From Bradyrhizobium sp. 186 (GTDB taxonomy: Bacteria; Pseudomonadota; Alphaproteobacteria; Rhizobiales; Xanthobacteraceae): DNA of 64,000 nucleotides. Below the pieces are notes generated by a model that did not search any database, had not been told where the DNA came from, and worked only from the letters and a program-made list of their open reading frames with translations. Below are positions 35,942 to 45,213 of the stretch, piece after piece. The position numbers and the translations under genes are program-made. The first letter of the stretch is position 1. Every line of letters begins with the position of its first letter. The stretch lies in contig NZ_CP082164.1 in assembly GCF_023101685.1 (NCBI RefSeq), forward strand, positions 9,765,001 to 9,829,000, read 5' to 3'.

Positions 35942-36895
35942 ATGGCTGCGTCAGGGACTGCGCCGCGCATCCTCTGCATCGGCATTCCCGTGCGCGACCT
36001 CACATTTCGCGTCGAGGCCGTGCCTGAACGCGGCAGCAAGGCCAACGCCAGCCATCTGGCGGATATCTGCGGCGGCAATGCGCTCAACGCCGCGATCGCC
36101 ATCGCGCGGCTCGGCGGCCGCGTCTCGTTCGCCGGACCGATGGGCGATACCGGCGAGACATCGAGCGGTTTCCTTCTCGAGCGGATGGCCGCCGAGGGCA
36201 TCGAGACCACGCATATCGTGCGCATGCCTGGTCTGACGACGCCGGTGTCGGCGATCATGATCGAGCCTTCCGGCGAACGGACGCTCACCATCTATCGCGA
36301 TCCGGCTCCATGGAGCGTGAAGCTGCCTGATGCCGACGAACTGCTCACCGATTGCCAGGCAGTGCTCGTCGAGAGCCGTTGTGCTGCGTTCTGCACCGAC
36401 CTCTGCGCCGAAGCACGCCGGCGCGGCGTTCCCGTCGTCGTCGGCGTCGACCGCGCGATGTTATTGCAGGACGGGCTACTCACGGCCGCATCGCATCTGC
36501 TGTTCGCCAGCGAACAGGTGCAGGAGACCGCGGGCGTGGCCGACGATGGAGAGGCATTGAAGCGCCTCGCGACGCTGACGCCGGCCTTCCTGGCCGCCAC
36601 CCGCGGCCCGCGCGGCACGATCTGGCTGAACGAGGCGGGCGAACTGAAGGAGACGCCGGCCTTCCCGATCGAGGCCGTGGATACGCTCGGCGCCGGGGAC
36701 GTTTTCCAAGGCGCCTTTACGCTTTGCCTCGCCGAAGGCAGCGATGTGCAGGAGGCGCTGCAATTCGCCGCGGCTGCGGCAGCGCTGAAATGCACCCGTC
36801 ATGGCGGCGGCATGGCCGCCCCGCAACGCCTTGAAGTTGAAGTGTTTTTGCGAGAACGCCCGCAGCTCAGCCCGAGCCGGTCGCCGAGATTATAG
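35942..36895 (+). CDS. PfkB-family carbohydrate kinase
   Basis: A 317-aa ribokinase-type sugar kinase. The N-terminal glycine motif DICGGNALNAAIAIARLGG and the C-terminal PfkB signature DTLGAGDVFQGAF with the catalytic Asp are intact, and the anion hole is in the latter. The sugar is not evident from sequence. ATG at 35942 lies 12 bases after the nudC stop, so co-transcription is likely. Confidence 0.9.
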   Translation: MAASGTAPRILCIGIPVRDLTFRVEAVPERGSKANASHLADICGGNALNAAIAIARLGGRVSFAGPMGDTGETSSGFLLERMAAEGIETTHIVRMPGLTTPVSAIMIEPSGERTLTIYRDPAPWSVKLPDADELLTDCQAVLVESRCAAFCTDLCAEARRRGVPVVVGVDRAMLLQDGLLTAASHLLFASEQVQETAGVADDGEALKRLATLTPAFLAATRGPRGTIWLNEAGELKETPAFPIEAVDTLGAGDVFQGAFTLCLAEGSDVQEALQFAAAAAALKCTRHGGGMAAPQRLEVEVFLRERPQLSPSRSPRL

Positions 36896-36920
36896 GCTTG
36901 CGATAGAAGATTTTTCTCTA

Positions 36921-36943
36921 TATGAGGGAAACAAGCCCTCATA
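36921..36943. promoter_or_regulatory. Inverted repeat upstream of the Lrp/AsnC gene (possible autoregulatory operator)
   Basis: TATGAGGG (36921-36928) and CCCTCATA (36936-36943) are perfect 8-bp arms with a 7-base spacer, centred about 31 bases before the regulator's ATG. Lrp/AsnC proteins usually bind such palindromes and repress their own gene. Confidence 0.55.
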
Positions 36944-36962
36944 ATGGAACAAAGTTCTTCAA

Positions 36963-37472
36963 ATGACTGACCTCGCCGTCCAGCTCCCCGAGACCAGCCG
37001 CCGCCTCGACGCCATCGATCGCAAGATCCTGATGGTGCTCCAGGACGATGCCTCTCTGTCCGTTGCCGAGATCGGCGACCGGGTCGGACTGTCCTCCACG
37101 CCCTGCTGGAAGCGCATCCAGCGCCTGGAGGCCGACGGCGTGATCCTGAAGCGGGTCGCGCTGGTCGACCAGAACAAGATCGGGCTCGGCATCTCCGTGT
37201 TCGTCTCGGTGGAAAGCTCCGACCATTCCGATGCCTGGCTCAAAAAATTCGCCGAGGCCGTCAGCGCGATGCCGGAGGTGATGGAATTCTATCGCATGGC
37301 CGGCGACGTCGATTACATGCTGCGCGTCGTGGTCGCGGACATGCAGGCCTATGACATCTTCTACAAGAAGCTGATCAGCGCCGTGCCGCTGAAGAACGTC
37401 ACCTCGCGCTTCGCGATGGAGAAGATCAAGTCGGTCACCGCGCTGCCGATCCCGGCGGTGGTGGCGGCTTAA
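36963..37472 (+). CDS. Lrp/AsnC family transcriptional regulator
   Basis: A 169-aa regulator with an N-terminal winged HTH (LDAIDRKILMVLQDDASLSV, then AEIGDRVGLSSTPCWKRIQRL) and the C-terminal RAM effector-binding domain (about 75-155; EVMEFYRMAGDVDYMLRVVV). Such proteins sense amino acids. A palindrome just upstream may be its operator. The regulated genes are not evident; the gene is separated from the kinase by 67 bases. Confidence 0.95.
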   Translation: MTDLAVQLPETSRRLDAIDRKILMVLQDDASLSVAEIGDRVGLSSTPCWKRIQRLEADGVILKRVALVDQNKIGLGISVFVSVESSDHSDAWLKKFAEAVSAMPEVMEFYRMAGDVDYMLRVVVADMQAYDIFYKKLISAVPLKNVTSRFAMEKIKSVTALPIPAVVAA

Positions 37473-37497
37473 GGTTCGCGTCTCGCCACCGAGAAGG

Positions 37498-37595
37498 TGT
37501 CATCGCCCGGCCGGGCGATCCAGTACGCCGCGGCTCCTCCGCTCAATCGCAACCGTCTCTGGAATACTGGATCACCCGCTTTCGCGGGTGATGAC
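37498..37595. repeat. RUP palindrome (CCAGTATTCC family), gene-less copy
   Basis: The left half TGTCATCGCCCGGCCGGGCG leads to CCAGTACGCCGCGG; the right half TCTCTGGAATACTGG leads to ATCACCCGC and GGGTGATGACGG. As in the 26008 copy, the two inner ends are unlike. Confidence 0.83.
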
Positions 37596-37627
37596 GGCGG
37601 TCATGCGGCAAGCACGCGCCCGCCACC

Positions 37628-39127
37628 TCAGATCCTCTGATTGTACTCGCCGACTTGCGGGTGCGTGCGCAGCACGCTGTCCACCATCTCGAACATGTCG
37701 CGCATGCGCTGCTCGGAGACCGGGCTCTCGACGACAACGACGAGCTCGGGCTTGTTGGAGGAGGCGCGCACCAGGCCCCAGCTTCCATCCTCGACCGTGA
37801 CGCGCACACCGTTGACGGTGACGAGATCGCGGATCGATTGTCCGCCGATCATCGCACCCTTCGCCTGCAAGCCTTCAAAGTGCTTCACCACGGCATCGAT
37901 GACGCCGTATTTGACCTCGTCGGCGCAATGCGGCGACATGGTCGGCGACGACCAGGTCTTCGGCAGCGCGTCCTTCAAATCTGCCATCGATTTGCCGGGC
38001 GCGCGGTCGAGCATATCGCAGATCGCGATCGCCGAGACCAGGCCGTCGTCATAGCCGCGGCCGTACGGCTTGTTGAAGAAGAAGTGGCCCGACTTCTCGA
38101 AGCCGGCAAGCGCGCCCATCTCGTTGGTGCGGCGCTTCATGTAGGAATGGCCGGTCTTCCAATAGGCGGTCTTCGCGCCCTGCTTTTGCAGGACGGGATC
38201 GGTGACGAACAGGCCGGTCGACTTCACGTCGACGATGAACTGCGCATCCTTGTGGATCGCCGACATGTCACGCGCCAGCATCACGCCGACCTTGTCGGCA
38301 AAAATCTCCTCGCCGGTGTTGTCGACAACGCCGCAGCGGTCGCCGTCACCGTCGAAGCCCAAGCCCACATCGGCCTTGTGCTGCAGCACGGCGTCGCGGA
38401 TTGCGTGCAGCATCTCCATGTCTTCCGGATTCGGATTGTATTTCGGGAAAGTGTAGTCGAGCTCGGTGTCGAGCGGGATCACTTCGCAGCCGATCGCCTC
38501 CAGCACCTGCGGCGCGAACGCACCGGCCGTGCCGTTGCCGCAGGCCGCGACGACCTTGAGCTTGCGCTTCAGCTTCGGACGGCTGGTGAGATCGGCGATG
38601 TAGCGCGCCGGATAGTTCTCGTGGAATTGGTAGGAGCCGCCTGCCTTGTTCTTGAACTCGGCGTTGAGCACGATCTGCTTCAGCCGCGTCATCTCGTCGG
38701 GGCCGAACGTCAGCGGACGGTTGGCGCCCATCTTCACGCCGGTCCAGCCATTGTCGTTGTGCGAGGCCGTGACCATGGCGCAGCAGGGCACGTCGAGGTC
38801 GAACTGCGCGAAATAGGCCATCGGCGTTACCGCAAGCCCGATGTCGTGTACCTTGCAGCCGGCGGCCATCAGGCCGGAGATCAGCGCATATTTGATCGAG
38901 GCCGAATAGCCGCGGAAATCATGGCCGGTGACGATCTCCTGGCTGACGCCGAGCTCTGTAATCAGCGCGCCCAGCCCCATGCCGAGCGCCTGTATCCCCA
39001 TCAGGTTGATTTCCTTGTTGAAGAGCCAGCGTGCGTCGTATTCGCGAAAGCCGGTCGCCTTCACCATGGGCTCGGATTCGAAGGCATAGGTGTTGGGCAG
39101 CAGTACGGATTTCGGCTTGGGGAACAT
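37628..39127 (-). CDS. Phosphomannomutase/phosphoglucomutase
   Basis: A 499-aa alpha-D-phosphohexomutase interconverting 1- and 6-phosphosugars for nucleotide-sugar and polysaccharide synthesis. The phosphoserine motif is MVTASHNDNGW, the Mg loop GFDGDGDRCG, the sugar-binding GFEKSGHFFF and the phosphate-binding region near the C terminus (EDGSWGLVRASSNKPELVVV). ATG at 39127 (MFPKPKSVLLPNTYAF) is the start; the open frame upstream is non-conserved. Whether glucose or mannose is preferred cannot be told from the sequence. Confidence 0.93.
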   Translation of the reverse strand: MFPKPKSVLLPNTYAFESEPMVKATGFREYDARWLFNKEINLMGIQALGMGLGALITELGVSQEIVTGHDFRGYSASIKYALISGLMAAGCKVHDIGLAVTPMAYFAQFDLDVPCCAMVTASHNDNGWTGVKMGANRPLTFGPDEMTRLKQIVLNAEFKNKAGGSYQFHENYPARYIADLTSRPKLKRKLKVVAACGNGTAGAFAPQVLEAIGCEVIPLDTELDYTFPKYNPNPEDMEMLHAIRDAVLQHKADVGLGFDGDGDRCGVVDNTGEEIFADKVGVMLARDMSAIHKDAQFIVDVKSTGLFVTDPVLQKQGAKTAYWKTGHSYMKRRTNEMGALAGFEKSGHFFFNKPYGRGYDDGLVSAIAICDMLDRAPGKSMADLKDALPKTWSSPTMSPHCADEVKYGVIDAVVKHFEGLQAKGAMIGGQSIRDLVTVNGVRVTVEDGSWGLVRASSNKPELVVVVESPVSEQRMRDMFEMVDSVLRTHPQVGEYNQRI

Positions 39128-39300
39128 TGAGAAGGTCTCGTGAAAAAGAGCCAGGATTTGATGCAGCCTTAGCGAATGCCGGGCCGCAGCGGAAGGCGGG
39201 AATGGCAGCTTATGGATGATAATTGCGGCAGTTTGGCAACGGAGAAACGCTACTGGGGAAAGACCGAGACAGGGCGGCTGAGCAGGCAACCGGGCCTTGC

Positions 39301-39654
39301 CTAGCCGGCTCCTTGGAGACGCGCAATCTCCTCTTCGACGACCGCCCTGAGGGGTGGAAGGGCCTGTCGAACGGTCTCCCACACAAAATGTGCCGCGACA
39401 TCCTCGTAGTTGTGGCGATAGACGTTGCCGGCCGCCGCCATCTGCTTCCACGTGATCGTCGGATGTCTCGCCTTCAAATCGTCCGGAAGACGGCGCGATG
39501 CTTCAGAGATAATCTCAAGGCAGCGTGTAACCGCATAGACGGACCGCAAATCCGCTTTAAAGGCATCGCGGCTGAGGCCTGCGGCGAACTCAGTCGCCAA
39601 ATCGATGTGGTGCAAAATATCCTGAAGCGCCCCGTCTGTACGATCAGAAGGCAT
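39301..39654 (-). CDS. HepT-like (DUF86) toxin of a MntA/HepT pair
   Basis: A 117-aa all-helical HEPN-fold protein. The usual RX4HXY RNase motif is GNVYRHNY here: H81 and Y83 are present but the Arg position is G76 (R80 is adjacent to the His). In HepT/MntA systems the antitoxin MntA adds AMP to the Tyr of this motif. The start overlaps the end of the upstream nucleotidyltransferase gene by 11 bases, so the two form one unit. Activity as a toxin is family inference, weakened by the Arg change. Confidence 0.85.
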   Translation of the reverse strand: MPSDRTDGALQDILHHIDLATEFAAGLSRDAFKADLRSVYAVTRCLEIISEASRRLPDDLKARHPTITWKQMAAAGNVYRHNYEDVAAHFVWETVRQALPPLRAVVEEEIARLQGAG

Positions 39655-39940
39655 AAACGGCGTTTTCCGTCGCAGCAGGGGCGACGTATGATTTCAGGCT
39701 GTCGCGGTTGACGACGTCAACCGGTCCATCGAAAAGATTGGCGATATATTCCTTCAGTTCGACATAGTCGAAGAGCGTAATCTGCGCGTCCGGGTCAACC
39801 TCGATCATGATGTCGATATCGCTGCCGTCGTGGTTTTCATTCCGGGCCACAGAGCCGAACAACGCAGCATGCAAGACGCCCCGCTCGCGCAGGGCAGGCT
39901 CGGACTGTCGCAGGATCGCAATCGCATCGGGGCTGTTCAT
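39644..39940 (-). CDS. MntA-like minimal nucleotidyltransferase (antitoxin)
   Basis: A 98-aa MNT-family protein with the nucleotidyltransferase motif GSVARNENHDGSDIDI (G29-S30, metal ligands D41 and D43). The gene lies directly upstream of the HepT-like gene and overlaps it. In characterised pairs the enzyme AMPylates the toxin and neutralises it. Its ATG at 39940 lies 62 bases from the stop of the downstream protease gene. Confidence 0.88.
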   Translation of the reverse strand: MNSPDAIAILRQSEPALRERGVLHAALFGSVARNENHDGSDIDIMIEVDPDAQITLFDYVELKEYIANLFDGPVDVVNRDSLKSYVAPAATENAVYAF

Positions 39941-40002
39941 CGGCGGACTATAGCATGCCGGCCGCCCCGGCGGGAGGTCTCACCACGCCGCTCCAAAACC
40001 GC

Positions 40003-40515
40003 TTACTGCTCCAGCACCATCTGGCCGTTGGCGTATTCGAAGCGCTTCAGGCGGGACAGGAAGGAGAGGCCGAGCAGGTTCTCCGACAGCGCCTCGTCCG
40101 GCAGCACCATGGCGTCGACATCGCGCACGACAAGGCCGCCGACATCGAGCATGGCGATGCGGGCGCGGGCGGCCTTGATGGTGCCATTGGCGGTCGAGAC
40201 GGTGGCATTGTACTCGCTGCGCGAGGGGCGCAGTCCAAAGCGTGCCGCCGAGGTCTCGTTGAGCGCCACCACGGAGGCACCGGTGTCGATCATGAAGCCG
40301 ATGCGCTGGCCGTCGATCCGGCCTTCGGCCTGGAAATGGCCGCGGCCGTCGCGGGAAATGCTGAGGCTGCGCCCGCCGGCCGGCGCCATCGCCGCGACTG
40401 CGACCGTCGTGCGCGGTGCTAACGTCGCGGAGGCGGAGCTCATCCTGTCCGCCATCTGCGCCATGAAGGTGCCCAGCCCAATCATGATGGCCGCGAAGAT
40501 CATAATGTTACGCAT
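40003..40515 (-). CDS. Membrane-anchored retropepsin-like aspartic protease
   Basis: From ATG at 40515 the product (170 aa) starts with a single membrane segment (MRNIMIFAAIMIGLGTFMAQ). A clan AA domain follows, with the catalytic FMIDTGASVVALNE motif at about 69-82 and the C-terminal flap/dimer region NLLGLSFLSRLKRFEYANGQ. Single-domain retropepsins of this kind (TIGR02281-like) act as dimers; the substrate is unknown. The periplasmic side is likely for the active domain. Confidence 0.88.
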   Translation of the reverse strand: MRNIMIFAAIMIGLGTFMAQMADRMSSASATLAPRTTVAVAAMAPAGGRSLSISRDGRGHFQAEGRIDGQRIGFMIDTGASVVALNETSAARFGLRPSRSEYNATVSTANGTIKAARARIAMLDVGGLVVRDVDAMVLPDEALSENLLGLSFLSRLKRFEYANGQMVLEQ

Positions 40516-40642
40516 CACACCACTCGGAGCCGAAAGCTCGATTTCACCACGCGACGGGCCTGTCCGCGAGCGAAGCCGCGGACAGGCCCGTGTCATTTTG
40601 ACGAAAAGGATGAGCGAACGGTTAATACGCCTTCGTGACTTC

Positions 40643-43120
40643 TCAGGTCCCGCGCGGCTTGACCCGCCGGGTCGGCAGCGCGTTCGCCGGATCCTCCGGC
40701 CAGGGATGGCGCGGGTAGCGGCCGCGCAGGTCGGAGCGAACCGCGCTGTAACTGCCGCGCCAAAAGCCGGGGAGATCGCGCGTCACCTGCACCGGGCGCT
40801 GCGCCGGAGACAGCAGCTCCAGCACCAACGGCACCTTGCCGGCGGCGATCGACGGGTGGCTGTTGAGGCCGAACAATTCCTGCAGCCGCACCGCGATGGT
40901 CGGTCCCTGCTCGGCCTCATAATCGATCGCGAGCATGGTGCCGGTCGGCGCCTCGAAATGGGTCGGCGCCTCGCGCTCGAGCCGCGCGCGCATCTCCCAC
41001 GGCAACAGCACCATCAGCGCATCGGAGAGATCGCCGGCCGAGATATCCTTCAGCGCGATCTTGTCGTAGAGCGCCGGCACCAGCCAATCGTCGCTGCGCG
41101 CGGTCAGCCCGTCGTCCGACAAATCGGGCCAGCCTTCGCCCTCGGCCTTGCGCAAAAACATCACCCGGTCGCGCCATTGCCTGGCCGCTTTCGACCAGGG
41201 CAACCGGTCGAGCCCCACGGCGATCAGGCCGTCGGCGAAGATGCGTGCGGTCTCTTCCGAGGGCGACAGCGCGAGCGTGGCTTCGGACAGCGTGATCGCG
41301 TGCAGCGCGCGCTTTCGCCGCGCGCGCAGCGCCATTGCACCGCAATCGAACGACACCTCGTCGACGGTTTCGATGTGCTCGGCGAAATGCCGCTCGATAT
41401 CGTCCTGCGTGATCGGCGCGGCGAGCAAAATGCGCCCGCTGGCCGCCGTCCCTGTCATCTCACCGATCGCGATGTAGGGCGCGCGGGCGAGCGACGAGGT
41501 CTGTTCGACAGCCGCGCCGCGGCCGTTGGCGAGCACGAAGCTGCCATTGCCGCGATTGCGCGCGACGCGGTCCGGGAAGGCGTAGGCGAGCATCAGGCCG
41601 GTGGAGAGATCGCTCTCCTCGGGCTTTGCCTTCTCAGATGCGGCCACCTGCGAAGCCCAGCGCCGCGCCAGGTCACGCGCACTCGACGCGCGCGGCGAGC
41701 GGTCGCGGCGGAACTGGTCGCGCCTGTGCTCGAGATCGGCGCCGTCGCCGCCGAGCCCGCGCTCGGTGAGGATGGCGGCGATCTCGGCGGCGGCTTCGCC
41801 CGCGCCTGCGCGATGCGAATCCACGATCATGCGCGCAAGCCGTGGCGGCAGCGCCAGTGCGCGCAGGCTCTTGCCCTCCGCGGTGATGCGACCGTCGCCA
41901 TCGAGCGCGTTGAGCTCAGCCAAAAGGCTCTTGGCTTCCTTCCAGGCCGGCTGAGGCGGCGGGTCGAGGAACGACAGCGCCGCCGGATCGGCGACACCCC
42001 ATTGCGCGAGATCGAGCACCAGCGAGGACAGATCGGCGCTGAGGATTTCCGGCTGGGTGTAGGGCGCAAGCGACGCCGTCTGCGGTTCGTCCCAGAGCCG
42101 GTAGCAGATTCCGGGCTCGGTACGTCCGGCGCGGCCGCGACGCTGATCCGCTGCGGCGCGCGAGGCACGGACGGTCTCGAGCCGCGTCAGTCCGATATCC
42201 GGCTCATAGCGCGGCACGCGGGCGAGACCGGAATCGACCACGATGCGCACGCCTTCGATCGTCAGCGAGGTCTCCGCGATCGAGGTTGCCAGCACCACCT
42301 TGCGGATACCCTTCGGGGCCGGCGCGATGGCGCGATCCTGCACGGCGGGATCGAGCGCGCCGAACAACGGCACGATCTCGATGGAAACATCCTGCACGCG
42401 CTCGGCGAGGAAATTCTGGGTACGGCGAATTTCGGTGGCCCCTGGCAGGAACGCCAGCACGGACCCCGCATCGGCGCGCAGGGCCGAGGTGATCGCATCC
42501 GCCATCTGCCGTTCCACCTGCGCGTCCGCCTTGCGGCCGAGATAGCGCGTTTCGACAGGAAACGCGCGACCCTCGCTTTCAACGACAGGCGCCTCGCCGA
42601 GCAGCTTTGCGACGCGCGCGCCATCGAGCGTTGCCGACATCACGAGGATGCGGAGATCCTCGCGCAGGCCCAATTGCGCGTCGCGCGCCAGCGCCAGGCC
42701 GAGATCGGCGTCGAGCGAGCGCTCATGGAACTCGTCGAACAGGACGGCGGCAATGCCCGAGAGCTCGGGATCGTCGAGAATCTGGCGGGTGAAGATGCCT
42801 TCCGTCACCACCTCGATGCGCGTCGCGCGCGATATCTTCGAGCCGAAGCGGACGCGATAGCCGACGGTTTCTCCGGCGCGCTGGCCGAGCGATTTTGCCA
42901 TGCGATCGGCGCTGGCCCGCGCAGCGATGCGCCGCGGCTCCAGCACGATGATCTTTTTGCCGGCAGCCCAAGGCGCATCCAGCAGCGCGAGCGGCACCCG
43001 CGTGGTCTTGCCGGCGCCCGGCGGCGCTACCAGCACTGCGGCATTATGCGCCTCCAGCGTGCGCGAGAGATCGTCGAGCACGGCGTCGATCGGCAGGGGC
43101 GTGTCGAAGCTGCGGGGCAA
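40643..43120 (-). CDS. hrpB: ATP-dependent RNA helicase HrpB
   Basis: A DEAH-box helicase of 825 aa. Motif I APPGAGKTT, Ia LEPRRIAARA, II LFDEFHER, III MSATLDG and VI QRRGRAGRTEPG are all visible, followed by the HA2/ratchet and the HrpB-specific C-terminal domain. The cellular role of HrpB is not established beyond likely RNA metabolism. The N terminus (MPRSFDTPLPIDAVLDDLSR) fits the family. Its start is next to the RUP that carries the intact IS. Confidence 0.93.
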   Translation of the reverse strand: MPRSFDTPLPIDAVLDDLSRTLEAHNAAVLVAPPGAGKTTRVPLALLDAPWAAGKKIIVLEPRRIAARASADRMAKSLGQRAGETVGYRVRFGSKISRATRIEVVTEGIFTRQILDDPELSGIAAVLFDEFHERSLDADLGLALARDAQLGLREDLRILVMSATLDGARVAKLLGEAPVVESEGRAFPVETRYLGRKADAQVERQMADAITSALRADAGSVLAFLPGATEIRRTQNFLAERVQDVSIEIVPLFGALDPAVQDRAIAPAPKGIRKVVLATSIAETSLTIEGVRIVVDSGLARVPRYEPDIGLTRLETVRASRAAADQRRGRAGRTEPGICYRLWDEPQTASLAPYTQPEILSADLSSLVLDLAQWGVADPAALSFLDPPPQPAWKEAKSLLAELNALDGDGRITAEGKSLRALALPPRLARMIVDSHRAGAGEAAAEIAAILTERGLGGDGADLEHRRDQFRRDRSPRASSARDLARRWASQVAASEKAKPEESDLSTGLMLAYAFPDRVARNRGNGSFVLANGRGAAVEQTSSLARAPYIAIGEMTGTAASGRILLAAPITQDDIERHFAEHIETVDEVSFDCGAMALRARRKRALHAITLSEATLALSPSEETARIFADGLIAVGLDRLPWSKAARQWRDRVMFLRKAEGEGWPDLSDDGLTARSDDWLVPALYDKIALKDISAGDLSDALMVLLPWEMRARLEREAPTHFEAPTGTMLAIDYEAEQGPTIAVRLQELFGLNSHPSIAAGKVPLVLELLSPAQRPVQVTRDLPGFWRGSYSAVRSDLRGRYPRHPWPEDPANALPTRRVKPRGT

Positions 43121-43204
43121 GGCCTATCCATTCGTCATGTCCGGGCAAAAGCGCGAAGCGCGTCTTCGCACAAAAGTCCCGGGCATCCACGTCTTTAGAC
43201 TAAA

Positions 43205-45140
43205 CCGAACTTCCCCTCGGGATTTTTGTTAGAGCGTTGAGAGGATTTGAGAAGTTTGGATCGGGCTGATTTTGTAGGCATGTAAATGATGATTTTTGGC
43301 TTGCGAATGGCAGGTTTCCGTGATTCGATTCCGGCATGTTCGTCGCCCGCATTCCCAACCGCAACTCGCCGCCCGCGATCCTGTTGCGCGAGAGCTATCG
43401 CGAGGGCGACAAGATCAAGTCGCGCACGCTGGCCAACCTGTCGCATTGGCCGGATGAGAAGATCGATGCGCTGCGCCGCGTCCTGAAAGGCGAGGAGCTG
43501 GTCTCGCCGGCCGAGCAACTGCGGATCGAGCGCTCGCTGCCGCACGGCCACGTGGCCGCGGTGCTCGGCATGGCGCGCCAGCTCGGACTGCATCGCCTTG
43601 TCCCGGACAAGCCCAGACGGTTGGCCAGGCTGGCTTTGGCCTTGATCGTGGCACGGGTGATCGAACCGGCCGCCAAGCTGGCCACGGCGCGCCAGCTCAG
43701 CGAGGCGACGGCGGCGCATTCGCTGGGCGAACTGCTCGATCTCAGCGCCGTCGACGAGGACGAGCTTTACGAAGCGCTCGACCTGCTCGGCACGGCCCAA
43801 CCGGGGATCGAGGCGACGCTCGCCAAGCGCCATCTGCATGACGGCTCGCTGGTGCTCTACGATCTCACCTCCAGCTATCTGGAGGGGCGACATTGCGAAT
43901 TGGCGCGGCATGGTTACAGCCGCGACGGTCGTTCCGACAAGCTGCAGATCGTGTTCGGCTTGCTGTGCGCCGCCGACGGCTGCCCGGTGGCGGTGGAGGT
44001 GTTCGAAGGTAACACCGCCGACCCGAGCACGCTGGCCGCGCAAGTCGACAAACTGAAGGCCCGCTTCAAGCTGTCGCGTGTGGTACTGGTCGGCGATCGC
44101 GGCATGATCACCAGCGCCCGTATCGAAGCCGATCTGATGCCGGCCGGGCTCGATTGGATCACCGCTCTGCGGGCGCCGGCGATCCGCAAGCTCGCCGAGG
44201 ACGGCGGCCCGCTGCAATTGTCGCTGTTCGACGATCGCGATATGGCCGAGATCACGTCCCCCGACTTCCCCGGCGAGCGCCTGATCGTGTGCCGCAACCC
44301 GGATCTGGCCGACGAGCGTCGGCGCAAGCGCGGCGAGTTGCTGGCGGCGACCGAGAAGGATCTCGCCCGCGTCAAGGCCGCCGTGCAGCGTCAGCGCAAC
44401 CCCTTGCGCGGCGAGGATGAGATCGGTCTGAAGGTCGGCGCCGTGCTGGGCAAGCGTAAGATGGCCAAGCACTTCCACCTCGCCATCACCGACACTTCGT
44501 TCGACTTCAGTCGGATCGAGGATGCCATCGCCAACGAAGCGTCGCTCGACGGCTTCTATGTGCTACGGACCAACGTGCCGGCCGAGAACCTCGACACCGC
44601 CGCCACGGTGCGTGCCTACAAGAGCCTGGCCCAGGTCGAACGCGCCTTCCGCACCATCAAGACCGTCGAACTGGAGGTGCGCCCGATCCACCATCGCCTC
44701 GCTGGCCGCGTGCGCGCCCACGTCTTCCTCTGCATGCTCGCTTATTACATCGTCTGGCACATGCGCCGCGCGCTGGCCCCGATCCTGTTCGACGATCACG
44801 ACCGCGAGGCCGCCGACGCCGCGCGCGTCTCGCCCGTCGCCAAGGCCAGAGTCTCGGCCGCGGCCAGAACCAAGGCTAATCGCAAGCACACCCACGATGG
44901 CCGGCCCGTGCACAGCTTTCGAACGCTGTTGCAGGATCTCGCCACGCTCACACGCAACATCGTTCGCATCGGTCAGGACGCCCCGGCCGCTATGCTCACA
45001 AGTCCAACCCCACTACAACAAGACGTCTTCAATCGGCTCGGCATTCCTATCGCCCCATAATGTAGGCAGACGCGCCGTCACGCCCGCTGGAATTACACGC
45101 CAGCTCAAATGCTTACGTCGCTACTCAAGGGGAAGTTCGG
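43205..45140 (+). mobile_element. IS1634-like insertion sequence, intact
   Basis: Terminal inverted repeats CCGAACTTCCCCT (43205-43217 and, inverted, 45128-45140) bound 1936 bp. The flanks are a perfect 6-bp target duplication ACTAAA (43199-43204, 45141-45146). It holds one transposase gene. Insertion into the loop of a RUP left both halves of that palindrome in place. The perfect duplication and open gene indicate a recent, possibly active copy. Confidence 0.93.
43336..45060 (+). CDS. IS1634-family (IS4 superfamily) transposase
   Basis: A full-length DDE transposase of 574 aa. The catalytic residues lie in LVLYDLTSSYLEG, VVLVGDRGMITSARI and LAQVERAFRTIKTVELEVRP (YREK-type Glu). The N terminus MFVARIPNRNSPPAILLRES matches the start of the broken relative at 25865. 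The protein would catalyse cut-and-paste of the 1936-bp element. A Lys/Arg-rich linker precedes the C-terminal end. Confidence 0.95.
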   Translation: MFVARIPNRNSPPAILLRESYREGDKIKSRTLANLSHWPDEKIDALRRVLKGEELVSPAEQLRIERSLPHGHVAAVLGMARQLGLHRLVPDKPRRLARLALALIVARVIEPAAKLATARQLSEATAAHSLGELLDLSAVDEDELYEALDLLGTAQPGIEATLAKRHLHDGSLVLYDLTSSYLEGRHCELARHGYSRDGRSDKLQIVFGLLCAADGCPVAVEVFEGNTADPSTLAAQVDKLKARFKLSRVVLVGDRGMITSARIEADLMPAGLDWITALRAPAIRKLAEDGGPLQLSLFDDRDMAEITSPDFPGERLIVCRNPDLADERRRKRGELLAATEKDLARVKAAVQRQRNPLRGEDEIGLKVGAVLGKRKMAKHFHLAITDTSFDFSRIEDAIANEASLDGFYVLRTNVPAENLDTAATVRAYKSLAQVERAFRTIKTVELEVRPIHHRLAGRVRAHVFLCMLAYYIVWHMRRALAPILFDDHDREAADAARVSPVAKARVSAAARTKANRKHTHDGRPVHSFRTLLQDLATLTRNIVRIGQDAPAAMLTSPTPLQQDVFNRLGIPIAP

Positions 45141-45213
45141 ACTAAAAAACAGACGTGGATGGCCGGGACAAGCCCGGCCATGACGGTTTCGGTCAACAAC
45201 TAATGTGTGGCGA

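Larger units (their letters stand above)
43133..45185. repeat. RUP palindrome split by an IS1634-like element
   Basis: CGTCATGTCCGGGCAAAAGC leads through CATCCACGTC at 43133-43204. The other half, GACGTGGATGGCCGGGACAA to GCCATGACG, follows the IS at 45151-45185. Without the IS and one ACTAAA this is a normal long-armed CATCCACG-family RUP. Confidence 0.88.

Noticed and set aside
39830..43198. A 1122-codon open frame on the plus strand opposite hrpB and the protease gene
   Set aside because: It is antisense to well-conserved genes; the product is Arg/His/Ala-rich without domains. Long antisense frames are common in high-GC DNA.
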